A stretch of 64,000 nt of DNA from Geopsychrobacter electrodiphilus DSM 16401 (GCF_000384395.1 NZ_ARWE01000001.1:1364001-1428000), one strand, 5' to 3'. Positions 42,143 to 51,777 are shown, counted from the first letter of the stretch. A program made the numbers and translations. Notes: generated from the sequence alone by a model not told the origin.

Positions 42143-43066
42143 TCAAACCTGAATCAAGAGGTCGAGCAGGCTGTCGGGGTCGGTGATTCCGGCGCGAAAG
42201 CGCTGTTTTAAATCCCCCAGAATCATGTCAGCATCTTCAGGACGAAGCTTGCCGTCGAGCCAGAGCATGTTGAGGTTTCTGCGAATTAACCTGGCGGCGG
42301 TCAGTGCTCTGTCACCGGTTGGATCAGCCTGCCAGAAAGGACTCCGTTCGTCCCCCAGAATCCCTTCGATGGCGGTGAAAGCCAGGTCGACATATTCCTG
42401 CTGATCTTCGGCGGTAAATTCCCACTTTGAACGTATTGTGACGCCGTTCAACAGCTTTTGCCACTGCTGCAATCGACTGACCAGCAGGATTGAATTGAAC
42501 AGTCGCTTGTTGGTGCGGAACGACAAGATGGTATCTGAGAGTACGCTGCTGAGCATGGCATCGTGGCTGCGGTAATCTCTCTTGCCCAGATCGCGAGCCA
42601 GCTGCCAGATCTCTTCAGTCACCTGATTTTCGGCGCGCATTTCCCAGTAGGTGTGTTTGAGCATCACGGTATTGAAGGTGCGGGTCATCTTGAAGGGAAC
42701 AAAATAGTTGTGGGCGACAGTGTCTGCGGCAAGATGAGCGATATATCCCCAGGCGCAGGCCTTATGCTGCGGGCTCTTGGCATTGTCGAGAATTTTCAAG
42801 CCGATCCGCCAGTTGTGACAGTGCTCAAGATAGTGGGTAAACTTCTTTCCCAGGGTAATATCGGCAGCGACACAACCGTAGAGAAAATCGAAGGGCCAGG
42901 CGGCCAATAGTGCCTTGAGCGCCTCAGGTAAGGCCTGCGGGTTGGCTAGAAGCCTGGCACCGAGAGTCAGATGTACCCCGGCACCCCAGGCAAAAACATC
43001 TCCAGGATGCAGCAGGGTGACAAAAAATAGAATGACGGCGGCGAAGCACATGGTATGTTGTTTCAT
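42143..43066 (-). CDS. Exported zinc-dependent phospholipase C-like protein
   Basis: 307 residues from ATG 43066. A signal peptide ends at VFA, so the mature protein starts with W27 (WGAGVHL). Zinc phospholipase C and alpha-toxin use an N-terminal Trp as a metal ligand, and the nearby His (H32) is also placed as in the family. More histidines and aspartates follow: FDFLYGCVAADI, EHCHNW and HLAADTVAHNYF. The PF00882-type fold is likely. The function could be phospholipid hydrolysis or housekeeping; substrate unknown. The open frame goes back to 43129 into the UDG start region, but that adds no signal-like sequence. Confidence 0.8.
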   Translation of the reverse strand: MKQHTMCFAAVILFFVTLLHPGDVFAWGAGVHLTLGARLLANPQALPEALKALLAAWPFDFLYGCVAADITLGKKFTHYLEHCHNWRIGLKILDNAKSPQHKACAWGYIAHLAADTVAHNYFVPFKMTRTFNTVMLKHTYWEMRAENQVTEEIWQLARDLGKRDYRSHDAMLSSVLSDTILSFRTNKRLFNSILLVSRLQQWQKLLNGVTIRSKWEFTAEDQQEYVDLAFTAIEGILGDERSPFWQADPTGDRALTAARLIRRNLNMLWLDGKLRPEDADMILGDLKQRFRAGITDPDSLLDLLIQV

Positions 43067-43118
43067 ATTATTATCCGCGGGGAAAGCAGCGGAAGACTCC
43101 TCTAAAGGTTGAATAGCC

Positions 43119-43856
43119 ATGCCCGACAAATTATATCAGGAATGTCACGCGGTGATCAGTGGATGTCGCGCCATTTTTGAAGATCTGCTCGAGTCCGGCG
43201 TAGTGCGGGTTCCGCTGGATATCCCGAAACAAGCCACCTTGCACAGTGTGACCGAAGTGGAGTCGATGGCGCAACCCCATCCCATTGAGATGTCCGCTGA
43301 AGATGCGCTTGCCGCGATTCAATGCGAACTGGTTGATTGCCAGAGGTGTGGCCTCGGACACCGGCGCCGGCAAGTGGTGTTCGGAGTTGGCAATCCCAAC
43401 GCCCGATTAGTCCTGATCGGCGAAGCTCCAGATGCGGAGGAAGATGCCCAGGGTGAACCTTTTGCCGGCGAGCCGGGGCAACTTCTCGATCGCATCCTGT
43501 TCGCGATGAAACTGAGCCGTGAAGAGGTCTACCTCTGCAATGTTGTTAAATGCCACCCTTCACTCGAGGGTGATCCTCAAAAAGAGGACTTTGAGATTTG
43601 TGAACCTTTTTTAAAACGCCAGCTGGCAGCAATTTCGCCAGAGGTGATTTTGGCCCTCGGGCCTTTTGCCTCCCAGTTATTGCTTCAGTCTAGTGAGCAA
43701 CTGAGTAAACTGCGTGGGCACTGGCAAGACTACGCCGGGACCCCGCTGATGCCGACCTTTCATCCGGCGACTCTGTTGCAGAATCCCGCCGCAAAGCATC
43801 AGGTCTGGGAAGATGTCAAACAGGTAATGCACCGTCTGCAAGATGGTGAAGGTTGA
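43119..43856 (+). CDS. Family 4 (Fe-S) uracil-DNA glycosylase
   Basis: 245 residues. The [4Fe-4S] ligands fit C74, C77, C145 (in NVVKCHP) and C161, the CX2C...CX15C pattern of family 4 UDG. Motif 1 is GEAPDAEEDAQGEPFAG (normally GEAPGxxED), so the fifth residue is D instead of G. The second motif FHPATLL is standard. A poorly conserved N-terminal extension of about 65 residues precedes the domain. It removes uracil from DNA in base-excision repair. It is divergent from the phospholipase-like gene with only about 52 bases between starts. Confidence 0.9.
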   Translation: MPDKLYQECHAVISGCRAIFEDLLESGVVRVPLDIPKQATLHSVTEVESMAQPHPIEMSAEDALAAIQCELVDCQRCGLGHRRRQVVFGVGNPNARLVLIGEAPDAEEDAQGEPFAGEPGQLLDRILFAMKLSREEVYLCNVVKCHPSLEGDPQKEDFEICEPFLKRQLAAISPEVILALGPFASQLLLQSSEQLSKLRGHWQDYAGTPLMPTFHPATLLQNPAAKHQVWEDVKQVMHRLQDGEG

Positions 43857-43922
43857 CGATCTCAGCTTAAAATCATCACTATCTCCTGGCTTAAGGTGTT
43901 ATCTCTTCATTTCAGAGGGCTT

Positions 43923-44381
43923 ATGAATATCACAATACTCTGGTGGTACTGGTTCGCATTCGGCATGCTCTTGATGATGGTAGAAATTTTTGTCCCCAGC
44001 TTCACCATCTTCTGGTTCGGATTGGCTGCGCTGGTCGTCGCGTTGCTGGTTGGAATTGCGCCTGATGTTGCGCTCAGCTGGCAACTGACCTGCTGGGCCT
44101 TTGCGAGTATTCTTTTCACGCTTCTCTGGTTTCGCTATTTCAAGCCGCTGATGCTTGATCGCACTAAAGCCGGGATCAGTCTGGAAGCGGTGTTGGGCCA
44201 GACCGGGCAGGTGGTTCGCCTGCCACGAGAGGGGGGGCGCGGACTGGTCAGATTTGTCATGCCGTTACTCGGGGCGGAAGAATGGGAGTTTTTGTGCGGT
44301 GATGATCTGGCCATTGGTGATCGGGTGATGGTCGTCGACGTGTCAGGGAACACTCTGGTCGTTACTAAAAAAGGGTCTTGA
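43923..44381 (+). CDS. NfeD-family membrane protein
   Basis: 152 residues from ATG 43923 (GAGGG upstream). Three membrane segments in the first about 80 residues (for example WYWFAFGMLLMMVEIFV) are followed by a small OB-fold C-terminal domain (VLGQTGQVVRLPREGG and GDRVMVVDVSGNTLVV). This is the short NfeD1b form that associates with SPFH/stomatin-like proteins. The next gene, 31 bases downstream, is such a protein, so they likely form one membrane-microdomain unit. Confidence 0.9.
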   Translation: MNITILWWYWFAFGMLLMMVEIFVPSFTIFWFGLAALVVALLVGIAPDVALSWQLTCWAFASILFTLLWFRYFKPLMLDRTKAGISLEAVLGQTGQVVRLPREGGRGLVRFVMPLLGAEEWEFLCGDDLAIGDRVMVVDVSGNTLVVTKKGS

Positions 44382-44412
44382 GGCAAGGGGCCTATTCATG
44401 GAGGACTAGGTT

Positions 44413-45267
44413 ATGGCAGGTCTGGTTATTGCGGCAATTTTTGCGTTTTTGGTGCTGATTTCTATTTTTCTCGGGGTCCGTCTGGTACCGCAGGGCTCCA
44501 AGTTTGTCGTGCAGCGTCTCGGTAAGTTTCACATCGTCCTGTCCCCGGGGCTGAATATTATTATTCCCTATGTCGACAGCGTCGCCTATAAGGTCACCAC
44601 CAAGGATATCGTGCTCGATATCCCCAGCCAGGAAGTCATCACCAAGGACAACGTTGTCATCATTGCCAACGCGGTGGCTTTTATCAACATCATCCACCCT
44701 GAAAAAGCGGTCTACGGGGTGGAGAACTATACCATTGCGATCGAAAATCTTGTCCAGACCTCACTCCGCTCGATTGTTGGTGAGATGCAGCTTGATGATG
44801 CCCTGTCAAGCCGCGAGATGATCAAAGCCAAGCTCAAGACCAGTATCTCGGATGACATTGCCGACTGGGGGATTATGCTCAAGACAGTTGAAATTCAGGA
44901 TATTAAACCGAGTGACACCATGCAGACCGCGATGGAGAATCAGGCCGCGGCTGAACGGCTACGGCGTGCGGCGGTCACCAAGGCCGACGGTGCGAAGCAG
45001 GCGGCAATTCTTGAGGCCGAAGGGCGCTTTGAAGCATCCAAGCGGGACGCCCAGGCCAAGATCGTGTTGGCTGAGGCCAGTCAACAGGCCATTGAAAAGG
45101 TTAGCCGCGCGATTCAGGATCAGGAACTGCCGGTCATGTATCTGCTCGGTGAAAAATATATCGAAAGTATCAAGGATATTGCGGTCAGTAATAACAGCAA
45201 AACCATCATGCTGCCGGCAGATATTCCGGCCGCGATCCGCGGCATTATGGGTGGGATCAAGCACTAA
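44413..45267 (+). CDS. SPFH/Band 7 stomatin-like membrane protein (QmcA type)
   Basis: 284 residues. An N-terminal membrane anchor (VIAAIFAFLVLISIFLGVRL) is followed by the Band 7 domain (LSPGLNIIIPYVDSV, KDNVVIIANAVAFI, ENLVQTSLRSIVGE) and a helical, Ala/Glu-rich tail (AERLRRAAVTKADGAKQAA). It probably oligomerises on the inner membrane and works with the NfeD protein upstream. GGAGG precedes its ATG. A strong terminator lies about 42 bases after the stop. Confidence 0.93.
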   Translation: MAGLVIAAIFAFLVLISIFLGVRLVPQGSKFVVQRLGKFHIVLSPGLNIIIPYVDSVAYKVTTKDIVLDIPSQEVITKDNVVIIANAVAFINIIHPEKAVYGVENYTIAIENLVQTSLRSIVGEMQLDDALSSREMIKAKLKTSISDDIADWGIMLKTVEIQDIKPSDTMQTAMENQAAAERLRRAAVTKADGAKQAAILEAEGRFEASKRDAQAKIVLAEASQQAIEKVSRAIQDQELPVMYLLGEKYIESIKDIAVSNNSKTIMLPADIPAAIRGIMGGIKH

Positions 45268-45308
45268 ATCCTGGTAGGACTTTAAACCACTGGTTTCAGG
45301 GTGTCTCA

Positions 45309-45345
45309 AAAAAAGGTCTGGCTCCTGACGGGGCAGGCCTTTTTT
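45309..45345 (+). terminator. Rho-independent terminator after the SPFH gene
   Basis: A 12-base stem with one G-U pair (45309-45320 with 45334-45345) can extend inward past a bulge to a TGAC loop. It ends in TTTTTT and should close the nfeD-SPFH unit. Confidence 0.85.
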
Positions 45346-45495
45346 CTAAAGAGGCGAAGCCTGATTTATTTCAACGCTGATGTCGAATCCCTTTAACCAA
45401 ACTGACTTTTTGTTATTCTGGCAAGGGGAGATGCCGATAACGCAGCGATTCAGTCTCATGGTCCATTCTTATCTCCCTGCTGAAGGGGTTCATCC

Positions 45496-48198
45496 GTGAC
45501 CGCATTTCTTAAAAAAATCACCAGTGCTGTGGCCGAGGGCGCTCTGGTACTGACTTCCAACAAGCGACTTGCGCGCCATTTGCACCAGGCTTACGACCGC
45601 CACATGCAAGGGTTGGGTAAGCAGGTCTGGCCAACGCCGCAAATTTTCAGTCTTGATGCCTGGTTTGATCGTAGGATTGCCGACCTTAGCGAAGATTGGC
45701 GTCTGCTGCAGGGGCCGCAGTTGAAGCGGCTCTGGGAACAGATTATCGAGGAGGATTCAGCCGGTAGCGAGAAAGAGCTGTTACAGCTTTCGGCCACGGC
45801 CGAGAAGGCGCGTCAGGCGGCTGAGCTGCTGAGTGAATATGGGTGCACCCTTGATTCGTTCTCTTTGACCGAGGATCAACGTGCCTTCAACACCTGGTTG
45901 GGACGCTACCGAAAATTCTGCGAAGACCAGGGCTTTTTGGATCGCGCTGCCTTGGCCTCTTTGGTGCTTGATGGACTCAAAACCGGGAAGCTTTGTTGTG
46001 CCGAACGGTTGTTGGTGAGCGGCTTTGATCAGCTCAGCCCGTTGTTATTATCCTTATGCCGGCAGATCGAAACCTGCGGTGGGCAGGTTGAGGTGATTCA
46101 ACCGGAGCTCGCATCTGCCTGTCGGCCAGGACTCTATGCGGCTAGGGATCAGCGGTATGAAATGCAGCAGGCAGCCTGTTGGGCGCGGGGGCTGCTGCTG
46201 CAGGGAGCGGACTCGATCGGCATAGTGGTGACCGATCTGCAGGCGCGGCGCAGCTCGATTGAGCGGATTTTCCGCGACCAGATCGACCCGCAGGCGATTC
46301 TGCGTCTCAGCGAAGAAGAGACGGCCTTCAGCCTGTCGCTGGGTGCGCCGTTGATCGAACAGGGGCCGATTTATGCCGCGCTGGAGATTCTTGCGGTCGG
46401 GTATCGCTTGACCCTCGATCAGCTCAGTTTTCTGCTGCGCACCCCCTACCTTGGCGGAAGTGTGACTGAAGCCGACTGTCGGGCCATCTTCGACAGTCAG
46501 GTGCGTTCTTTTCGGCAACAGAGTTTTCGACTCGAGCGTATCATCAAACTGACCGCACCCGTAAAACCCAAAAAAGAGGATGAGGTCACGCCAGGCCAGG
46601 GAAGGGCTCCCGGGTTCGGGGTCCATCTGCAGCGTCTGGCCAAACTGACCGCTGGCGAGCAACGGAAGATGCCAGGGGAATGGGTTACGCTGTTCGCCAG
46701 TACCTTGTCACAGGCTGGTTGGCCGGGTGAGCGGAGCCTTGCGAGCAGTGAATATCAGATGCTTAAGGTCTGGCATGACAGAGTGCTGCCAGCCTTTGCT
46801 TCTCTCGATGCCGTTTCAGCACCGATTGAGCGTAACCAGGCTCTCACCCTCTTGCGGCGCCTAACGGCAGAAACAGAGTTTCAGCTCGAAGCGCCTACTG
46901 GTCCGGTACAGGTCGTCGGTTTGCTTGAATCCGCCGGGCTAGAGTTCGAGCACCTCTGGGTGATGGGGATGGCCGAAGATGCCTTGCCGTCTCCCGCGCG
47001 GCCGAATCCGTTTTTGCCCGTCGCCCTGCAGGTTGCAGAGCATATGCCCCATGCGAACGCCGAGCGTGAACTCGAATTCGCGCGGCAGGTGGTGATACGC
47101 CTGAAGGCGGCGAGCCCCGCGACTATCTTCAGCTATGCCCTGCGCGACGGTGATTGTGATCTGCGCCCCAGTCCGTTGATTCATGATCTCCCCATGGTGG
47201 AACCAGTTTTTGCATTTCCCGCCGATATGCGCAGCCAGATGCTGACGAATCCTCTCTTCCTCGATGAGCATAGCGATGTTCAAGGTCCCCTCCTTGCGAT
47301 GGAACGTGCACAGGGCGGAACCAGTATCCTCAAGGATCAGGCGCTCTGTCCGTTTCGGGCTTTTGCACGCCATCGTCTTCAAGCTTACAGTTTCGATGAG
47401 GCTCAACCCGGGCTGGACGCTATGACGCGTGGTAACCTGCTGCACAAGTCCCTTGAACTCTTCTGGCTAGAGGTCAAGGATCAACGGACGTTGAACGGGC
47501 TGTCCGGTACCAGACGCTGTGACACAATCCAGCGTGCGGTGACTCTGGCTCTTGATCTGTATTTCAAAGATCGTCCCGAGCCTCAGTCCGGTCTTCTTGA
47601 GATTGAGCAGACCCGGCTGCAGAATCTGATCGAAGAGTGGCTGGACCAGATTGAGCAGGGGCGCCCGCCGTTCGAGATTATCAAGCTGGAGGATGATCGG
47701 GTTCAACAGATCGGGCCCTTACAGATCCGCACGATTATCGATCGTATCGATCGCCTTGAAGATGGCAGCCTGGTGATTCTCGATTATAAGACCGGCGCGG
47801 TCGAAGCCGAACTGCTGGTCGGCGAGCGGTTGCTTGAACCCCAGTTGCCGATCTATGCGATTACCAATAGCGAGGCCGAGGCCGATGGTGTCGCCTTTGC
47901 GCAAGTGCGCCGCGGCAGTTGCAAGCTGATCGGGGTGGCGCGTGAAACGGGCCTGTTGCCGAAGGTCGACGGCGTCGAAAGGCATAAAAAAGCGCAGCTG
48001 CTTGCATTGCACAGTTGGGATGAATTGCTCAAGCACTGGCGTCAGCAGCTTGAGACGGTCGCCGCGGATTTTGGCGCAGGGGTGGCCCGCGTCGATCCCG
48101 TCGATTATAAACATGCCTGTCAATATTGTGACTTAACCGGGCTCTGCAGAATTGCCGAAGCTGAAGTGAGAATTGCGACTTTTGGAGGGGAAGAATGA
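45496..48198 (+). CDS. AddB-like PD-(D/E)XK nuclease with four-cysteine Fe-S staple
   Basis: 900 residues from GTG 45496 (GAAGGGG upstream). The N-terminal region lacks a Walker A motif (VLTSNKRLARHLHQ), so it is not itself an active helicase. The C-terminal nuclease has GNLLHKSLELFW and the catalytic D763-Y764-K765 in LVILDYKTG. Four cysteines, C618 (ALCPF) and C875/C878/C884 (ACQYCDLTGLCRI), match the AddB-type iron-sulfur staple around the nuclease. It overlaps the AddA-like helicase by 4 bases, so the two probably act together in double-strand break end processing, as a RecBCD/AddAB alternative. The pair matches the group annotated as probable DNA repair protein in proteobacteria. Confidence 0.85.
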   Translation: MTAFLKKITSAVAEGALVLTSNKRLARHLHQAYDRHMQGLGKQVWPTPQIFSLDAWFDRRIADLSEDWRLLQGPQLKRLWEQIIEEDSAGSEKELLQLSATAEKARQAAELLSEYGCTLDSFSLTEDQRAFNTWLGRYRKFCEDQGFLDRAALASLVLDGLKTGKLCCAERLLVSGFDQLSPLLLSLCRQIETCGGQVEVIQPELASACRPGLYAARDQRYEMQQAACWARGLLLQGADSIGIVVTDLQARRSSIERIFRDQIDPQAILRLSEEETAFSLSLGAPLIEQGPIYAALEILAVGYRLTLDQLSFLLRTPYLGGSVTEADCRAIFDSQVRSFRQQSFRLERIIKLTAPVKPKKEDEVTPGQGRAPGFGVHLQRLAKLTAGEQRKMPGEWVTLFASTLSQAGWPGERSLASSEYQMLKVWHDRVLPAFASLDAVSAPIERNQALTLLRRLTAETEFQLEAPTGPVQVVGLLESAGLEFEHLWVMGMAEDALPSPARPNPFLPVALQVAEHMPHANAERELEFARQVVIRLKAASPATIFSYALRDGDCDLRPSPLIHDLPMVEPVFAFPADMRSQMLTNPLFLDEHSDVQGPLLAMERAQGGTSILKDQALCPFRAFARHRLQAYSFDEAQPGLDAMTRGNLLHKSLELFWLEVKDQRTLNGLSGTRRCDTIQRAVTLALDLYFKDRPEPQSGLLEIEQTRLQNLIEEWLDQIEQGRPPFEIIKLEDDRVQQIGPLQIRTIIDRIDRLEDGSLVILDYKTGAVEAELLVGERLLEPQLPIYAITNSEAEADGVAFAQVRRGSCKLIGVARETGLLPKVDGVERHKKAQLLALHSWDELLKHWRQQLETVAADFGAGVARVDPVDYKHACQYCDLTGLCRIAEAEVRIATFGGEE

Positions 48199-51100
48199 GT
48201 CTGACGATTGCCGATCAAGCTCAGCGTCAAGCCGCCATCGACCCAGCTCGCTCCTATATCGTTCAGGCCCCGGCTGGATCAGGCAAGACCGAACTGCTGA
48301 TTCAGCGCTTTCTCGCTCTGTTGGGCCGGGTCGAAAAGCCGCAACAGATTCTGGCGATCACCTTCACGCGTAAGGCGGCGACCGAAATGCGTAATCGGCT
48401 GCTTGAGGCGTTGACAGCTGCCCACCAGGCCTGCCCTGCTGAAGAGCACAAGGCACAGACCTGGCACCTGGCCCGTCAGGCGTTGCAGCGAGATCAGGAT
48501 AAGGCCTGGAATATTTTACAGAACCCGGCCTTGCTGGCGATCCAGACCATCGACAGTTTTAACAGCTCGCTGGTGCGCAAGATGCCATGGCTCTCCCGGT
48601 TTGGCGGTCTGCCGGAATTGGCTGATGATCCTGAGCAGCTCTATTTGAAGGCGACTGAACGTCTGTTGCAACGTCTGGGGACCGATCAGCCCGGGAGCGC
48701 ATCAATAAAACGCCTGCTCGCCCATTTAGACAACAACATGGCGCGTCTTCAGCAAATGCTGGTGGCGATGCTGCAAAAACGCGATCAATGGCTGCGACAC
48801 CTCTATGGTATCCGCGATGCCGACCCCTGTGATCTGCTTGAGGATTCACTCGCACAGGTCGTTGCGTTGGATCTGGCTGGACTTGCCGCGGCTACTCCTC
48901 AGGGGTTGTGCACAGAAATTCTGGCCTGTGGGCGGACCGCTGCCGCGAATCTGGCTCAGGGGAAAGAGCGACCGCTGCTCTATCTGACCGATCTCGAGTG
49001 GATGCCGCGCGCCGAGAGTGCGCATCTGCCCCTATGGCAAGGGTTGGCCGACCTGCTGTTGGCCGGCGTCGGGACGCTGCGCAAACCTGGCGGGATCAAT
49101 GCCGGGATCGGCTTCCCGGCTTCAGACAACGAACCGCGAGCACGGATGCAGCAACTGGTCGAACAGCTTGCGGCTTTCCCCCTCTTTATCGAAAAGCTGG
49201 ACACCTGTCGTAACCTGCCCGATGCTAAATATCCGCCAGAGCAGCGCCTGATTCTGGCCTGTCTGATTGAGCTGTTGCCGCTTCTGGTCGGAGAACTCTG
49301 GTTGGTTTTCCGTGGTGAGGGGCAGGCCGATTACGCCGAGATTGCGCTGATGGCTATGGCGGCGCTGGGTTCAGCAGATGACCCGAGTGACCTGCTGCTC
49401 AAACTCGACAGCCGTCTTGAACATATTCTGGTCGATGAATTCCAGGATACCTCCTGGATGCAGTATGGCTTGCTCGAGATGCTTACGGCAGGTTGGCAGG
49501 CGGGTGACGGTCGCAGCCTCTTTTTGGTCGGTGACCCGATGCAGTCGATCTATCGGTTTCGTGAGGCCGAGGTCGGACTCTTTCTCAAGTCGTTTGAGGG
49601 GCAGCTTGGGGCGCAGGGGCCGACACTCGAACCCCTGCACCTGTGTTGTAACTTTCGTTCGCAAGCGGGGCTTGTCGATTGGGTCAATCTGACCTTTGCC
49701 GAGATATTCCCCGCTCAGGTCGATGCGGCGACTGGGTCCGTGCCATTGGCGGCAGCCACAGCGGTTCATGCAACGCTCACCCCCCCAGCAGTCACTTTGG
49801 CCGCTTTCAATGGTCGAGACGACAAGAGCGAGGGAACGTTGGTCGCGGGATTGGTTAAGCGTATCCAGCAGGCAAGCCCGGAGCACTCCATCGCCATTCT
49901 GGTGCGTGGGCGCAGTCACCTGACCGTGATTTTGCACCAGTTGCGTGAACAGGGGCTGCGGTATCAGGCGAAGGAGATCGAATATCTCGGTACCCAGCCG
50001 GTTGCCCTCGATCTGCTCGCATTGGTGCGCGCTTTGGTCCATCGTGCCGACCGTCTAGCTTGGTTGACGGTGCTGCGGGCTCCCTGGTGTGGGCTGATGC
50101 TTTCTGATCTGCATACTTTGATCGAAGAGGCGCGAGGCGAGCCTTTGCCTGCAGTGTTGCAGAACCCGAAACGGTTACTTGCCCTTTCGGTCGACGGGCA
50201 AGCGCGGCTTGCCCGGATCTGGCCGGTGCTGGAGCAGGGGGTGAATCGGCGCGGGCGGTTTAATCTGCGCCAGTTGCTGGAATCTTGCTGGCTCTCCCTC
50301 GGCGGTCCGGCCTGTTACAATCAGGAGGGCATCGAAGATGCTGCATTGGTCTTTGATTTGGTCGAACATCTGCAAAAAGGTGGAGAGATGCCGACTCATG
50401 CCAGTCTCGAGCAGGGCTTAGCCAAACTGTTCGCCGTGCCCGATACCGAGGCCGATGGGCGCCTGCAGGTGATGACGATTCATAAGTCAAAGGGACTCGA
50501 GTTTGATCATGTTATCCTCCCCGGGCTTGGGAGGATGCCGGCCGGGAATGACAACCCCCTGCTGCGTTGGCTGGAGCATCCTCAGGTCGGATTGCTATTG
50601 GCGCCGATCGCAGCTAAAAATGGTGGAGAGCAGGATCCGATCTACCAATTTATCGGTCGACTTGAACGGCAAAAGCAGGATTTTGAGGCTTCGCGACTGC
50701 TCTATGTTGCCGCGACTCGGGCCAGACAACATCTGCATCTGTTTGCCCATGCCAAAGAGAACAGTAAAGGTGAACTTAAGCCTGCGAACGGCTCGCTGCT
50801 GGCAAAACTCTGGCCGGTGATCGAAGCCGAGTTCTGTCGGCAATCGCATGCGGCGGTTGCGGAAGAGCGGGAGAGTTTTGCCCTGAATTTGCGCCGACTT
50901 TCCCTCGACTGGTCGCTGCCCCAGGCGGAAGCTGCACCGATCCCGGAGATTTCGCAGGCGAATAAGGCCTCTGCACCGGCTGAAGAGGAGACGCTCTTTT
51001 TTTCAGGCTGGGAGCAGCAGTCCCTGCGTCATGTCGGGACTCTGGTGCATACGATTCTCGAACAGATTGGTCGGCAGGGATGCGACTTCTGGGTGGCTGG

Positions 51101-51554
51101 TGAGGTGGCGCAACAGGATCAGAGACTTAAGCGTCAGCTGGCAAGTCTGGGTGTGCCAGCCCATGACCAGGGTGGTGCTTTGACCCGGATTCGTGAAGCG
51201 GTCAACCGGACGCTCAGCAGTCAGCAAGGACAATGGATTCTGCATGCGCATCGGGAGGGGGCCTGTGAGCTGGAACTTTCTGGACAGATTGCCGGGCAGG
51301 CCATTCATGCCGTGATTGATCGCACCTTTATCGATGAAAACGGCACCCGCTGGGTGATCGACTACAAGACCAGTTCCCCAAAGGTGGCGGAGAAAGTGGA
51401 GTCTTTTATTCAGCGTGAGACAGACCACTATCGAACGCAGCTTTCGGGTTATTTGCGGTTAATGGCGGCAATGGAACCGCAGCGTGAGATTCGCGCGGCG
51501 CTCTATTTTCCGATGATTGATCATTTTGTGGAGCTGGATGATGGGTCGAGATAG
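48195..51554 (+). CDS. AddA-like UvrD helicase-nuclease
   Basis: 1119 residues. Superfamily 1 helicase motifs are intact: Walker A QAPAGSGKTELL (K31), QTIDSFNSSLVRKMP, VDEFQDTSWMQ (Walker B), GDPMQSIYRFREAEV, LEPLHLCCNFRSQ, TIHKSKGLEFDHV and YVAATRARQHLHLF. A C-terminal PD-(D/E)XK nuclease has VIDYKTSS (D1056, K1058) preceded by GTLVHTILEQ. The order matches AddA. With the AddB-like partner it should unwind and cut DNA ends before RecA loading. ATGA overlap with the upstream gene suggests coupled translation. Confidence 0.92.
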   Translation: MSLTIADQAQRQAAIDPARSYIVQAPAGSGKTELLIQRFLALLGRVEKPQQILAITFTRKAATEMRNRLLEALTAAHQACPAEEHKAQTWHLARQALQRDQDKAWNILQNPALLAIQTIDSFNSSLVRKMPWLSRFGGLPELADDPEQLYLKATERLLQRLGTDQPGSASIKRLLAHLDNNMARLQQMLVAMLQKRDQWLRHLYGIRDADPCDLLEDSLAQVVALDLAGLAAATPQGLCTEILACGRTAAANLAQGKERPLLYLTDLEWMPRAESAHLPLWQGLADLLLAGVGTLRKPGGINAGIGFPASDNEPRARMQQLVEQLAAFPLFIEKLDTCRNLPDAKYPPEQRLILACLIELLPLLVGELWLVFRGEGQADYAEIALMAMAALGSADDPSDLLLKLDSRLEHILVDEFQDTSWMQYGLLEMLTAGWQAGDGRSLFLVGDPMQSIYRFREAEVGLFLKSFEGQLGAQGPTLEPLHLCCNFRSQAGLVDWVNLTFAEIFPAQVDAATGSVPLAAATAVHATLTPPAVTLAAFNGRDDKSEGTLVAGLVKRIQQASPEHSIAILVRGRSHLTVILHQLREQGLRYQAKEIEYLGTQPVALDLLALVRALVHRADRLAWLTVLRAPWCGLMLSDLHTLIEEARGEPLPAVLQNPKRLLALSVDGQARLARIWPVLEQGVNRRGRFNLRQLLESCWLSLGGPACYNQEGIEDAALVFDLVEHLQKGGEMPTHASLEQGLAKLFAVPDTEADGRLQVMTIHKSKGLEFDHVILPGLGRMPAGNDNPLLRWLEHPQVGLLLAPIAAKNGGEQDPIYQFIGRLERQKQDFEASRLLYVAATRARQHLHLFAHAKENSKGELKPANGSLLAKLWPVIEAEFCRQSHAAVAEERESFALNLRRLSLDWSLPQAEAAPIPEISQANKASAPAEEETLFFSGWEQQSLRHVGTLVHTILEQIGRQGCDFWVAGEVAQQDQRLKRQLASLGVPAHDQGGALTRIREAVNRTLSSQQGQWILHAHREGACELELSGQIAGQAIHAVIDRTFIDENGTRWVIDYKTSSPKVAEKVESFIQRETDHYRTQLSGYLRLMAAMEPQREIRAALYFPMIDHFVELDDGSR

Positions 51555-51741
51555 GTTTTTTATTTTGATGGTTTTCGTTATCGTGTTGAACGGTTGCGGC
51601 CAGCGCACCGGCTATGAAATATTTCGTCAGATGGGCTATCAGGAATGTCTTAAAAATAGCCCGCGACCTGCCGAAGACTGCCGGTATTCCCCTGATTTTG
51701 ACAAATATCAGCAGCTGCGCAAGGAGCGCTATCCTGAATAA
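51541..51741 (+). CDS. Small predicted lipoprotein
   Basis: 66 residues from ATG 51541 (or ATG 51538); it overlaps the AddA-like stop by 14 bases. The N-terminus has basic residues, a hydrophobic stretch (FFILMVFVIVLN) and the lipobox LNGCG, so Cys at about residue 18 would be lipid-modified. The short mature part contains two more cysteines (ECLKNSPRPAEDCRY). No known family is recognised, and overlap with the helicase gene makes this less certain than its neighbours. Confidence 0.55.
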   Translation: MGRDRFFILMVFVIVLNGCGQRTGYEIFRQMGYQECLKNSPRPAEDCRYSPDFDKYQQLRKERYPE

Positions 51742-51777
51742 ATTTCACCATTTGGACTGAGCAGAATGTGTTTCAGA

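Noticed and set aside
49371-50042. 223-codon minus-strand frame inside the AddA-like gene
   Set aside because: Antisense to helicase motifs; an artefact of codon composition.
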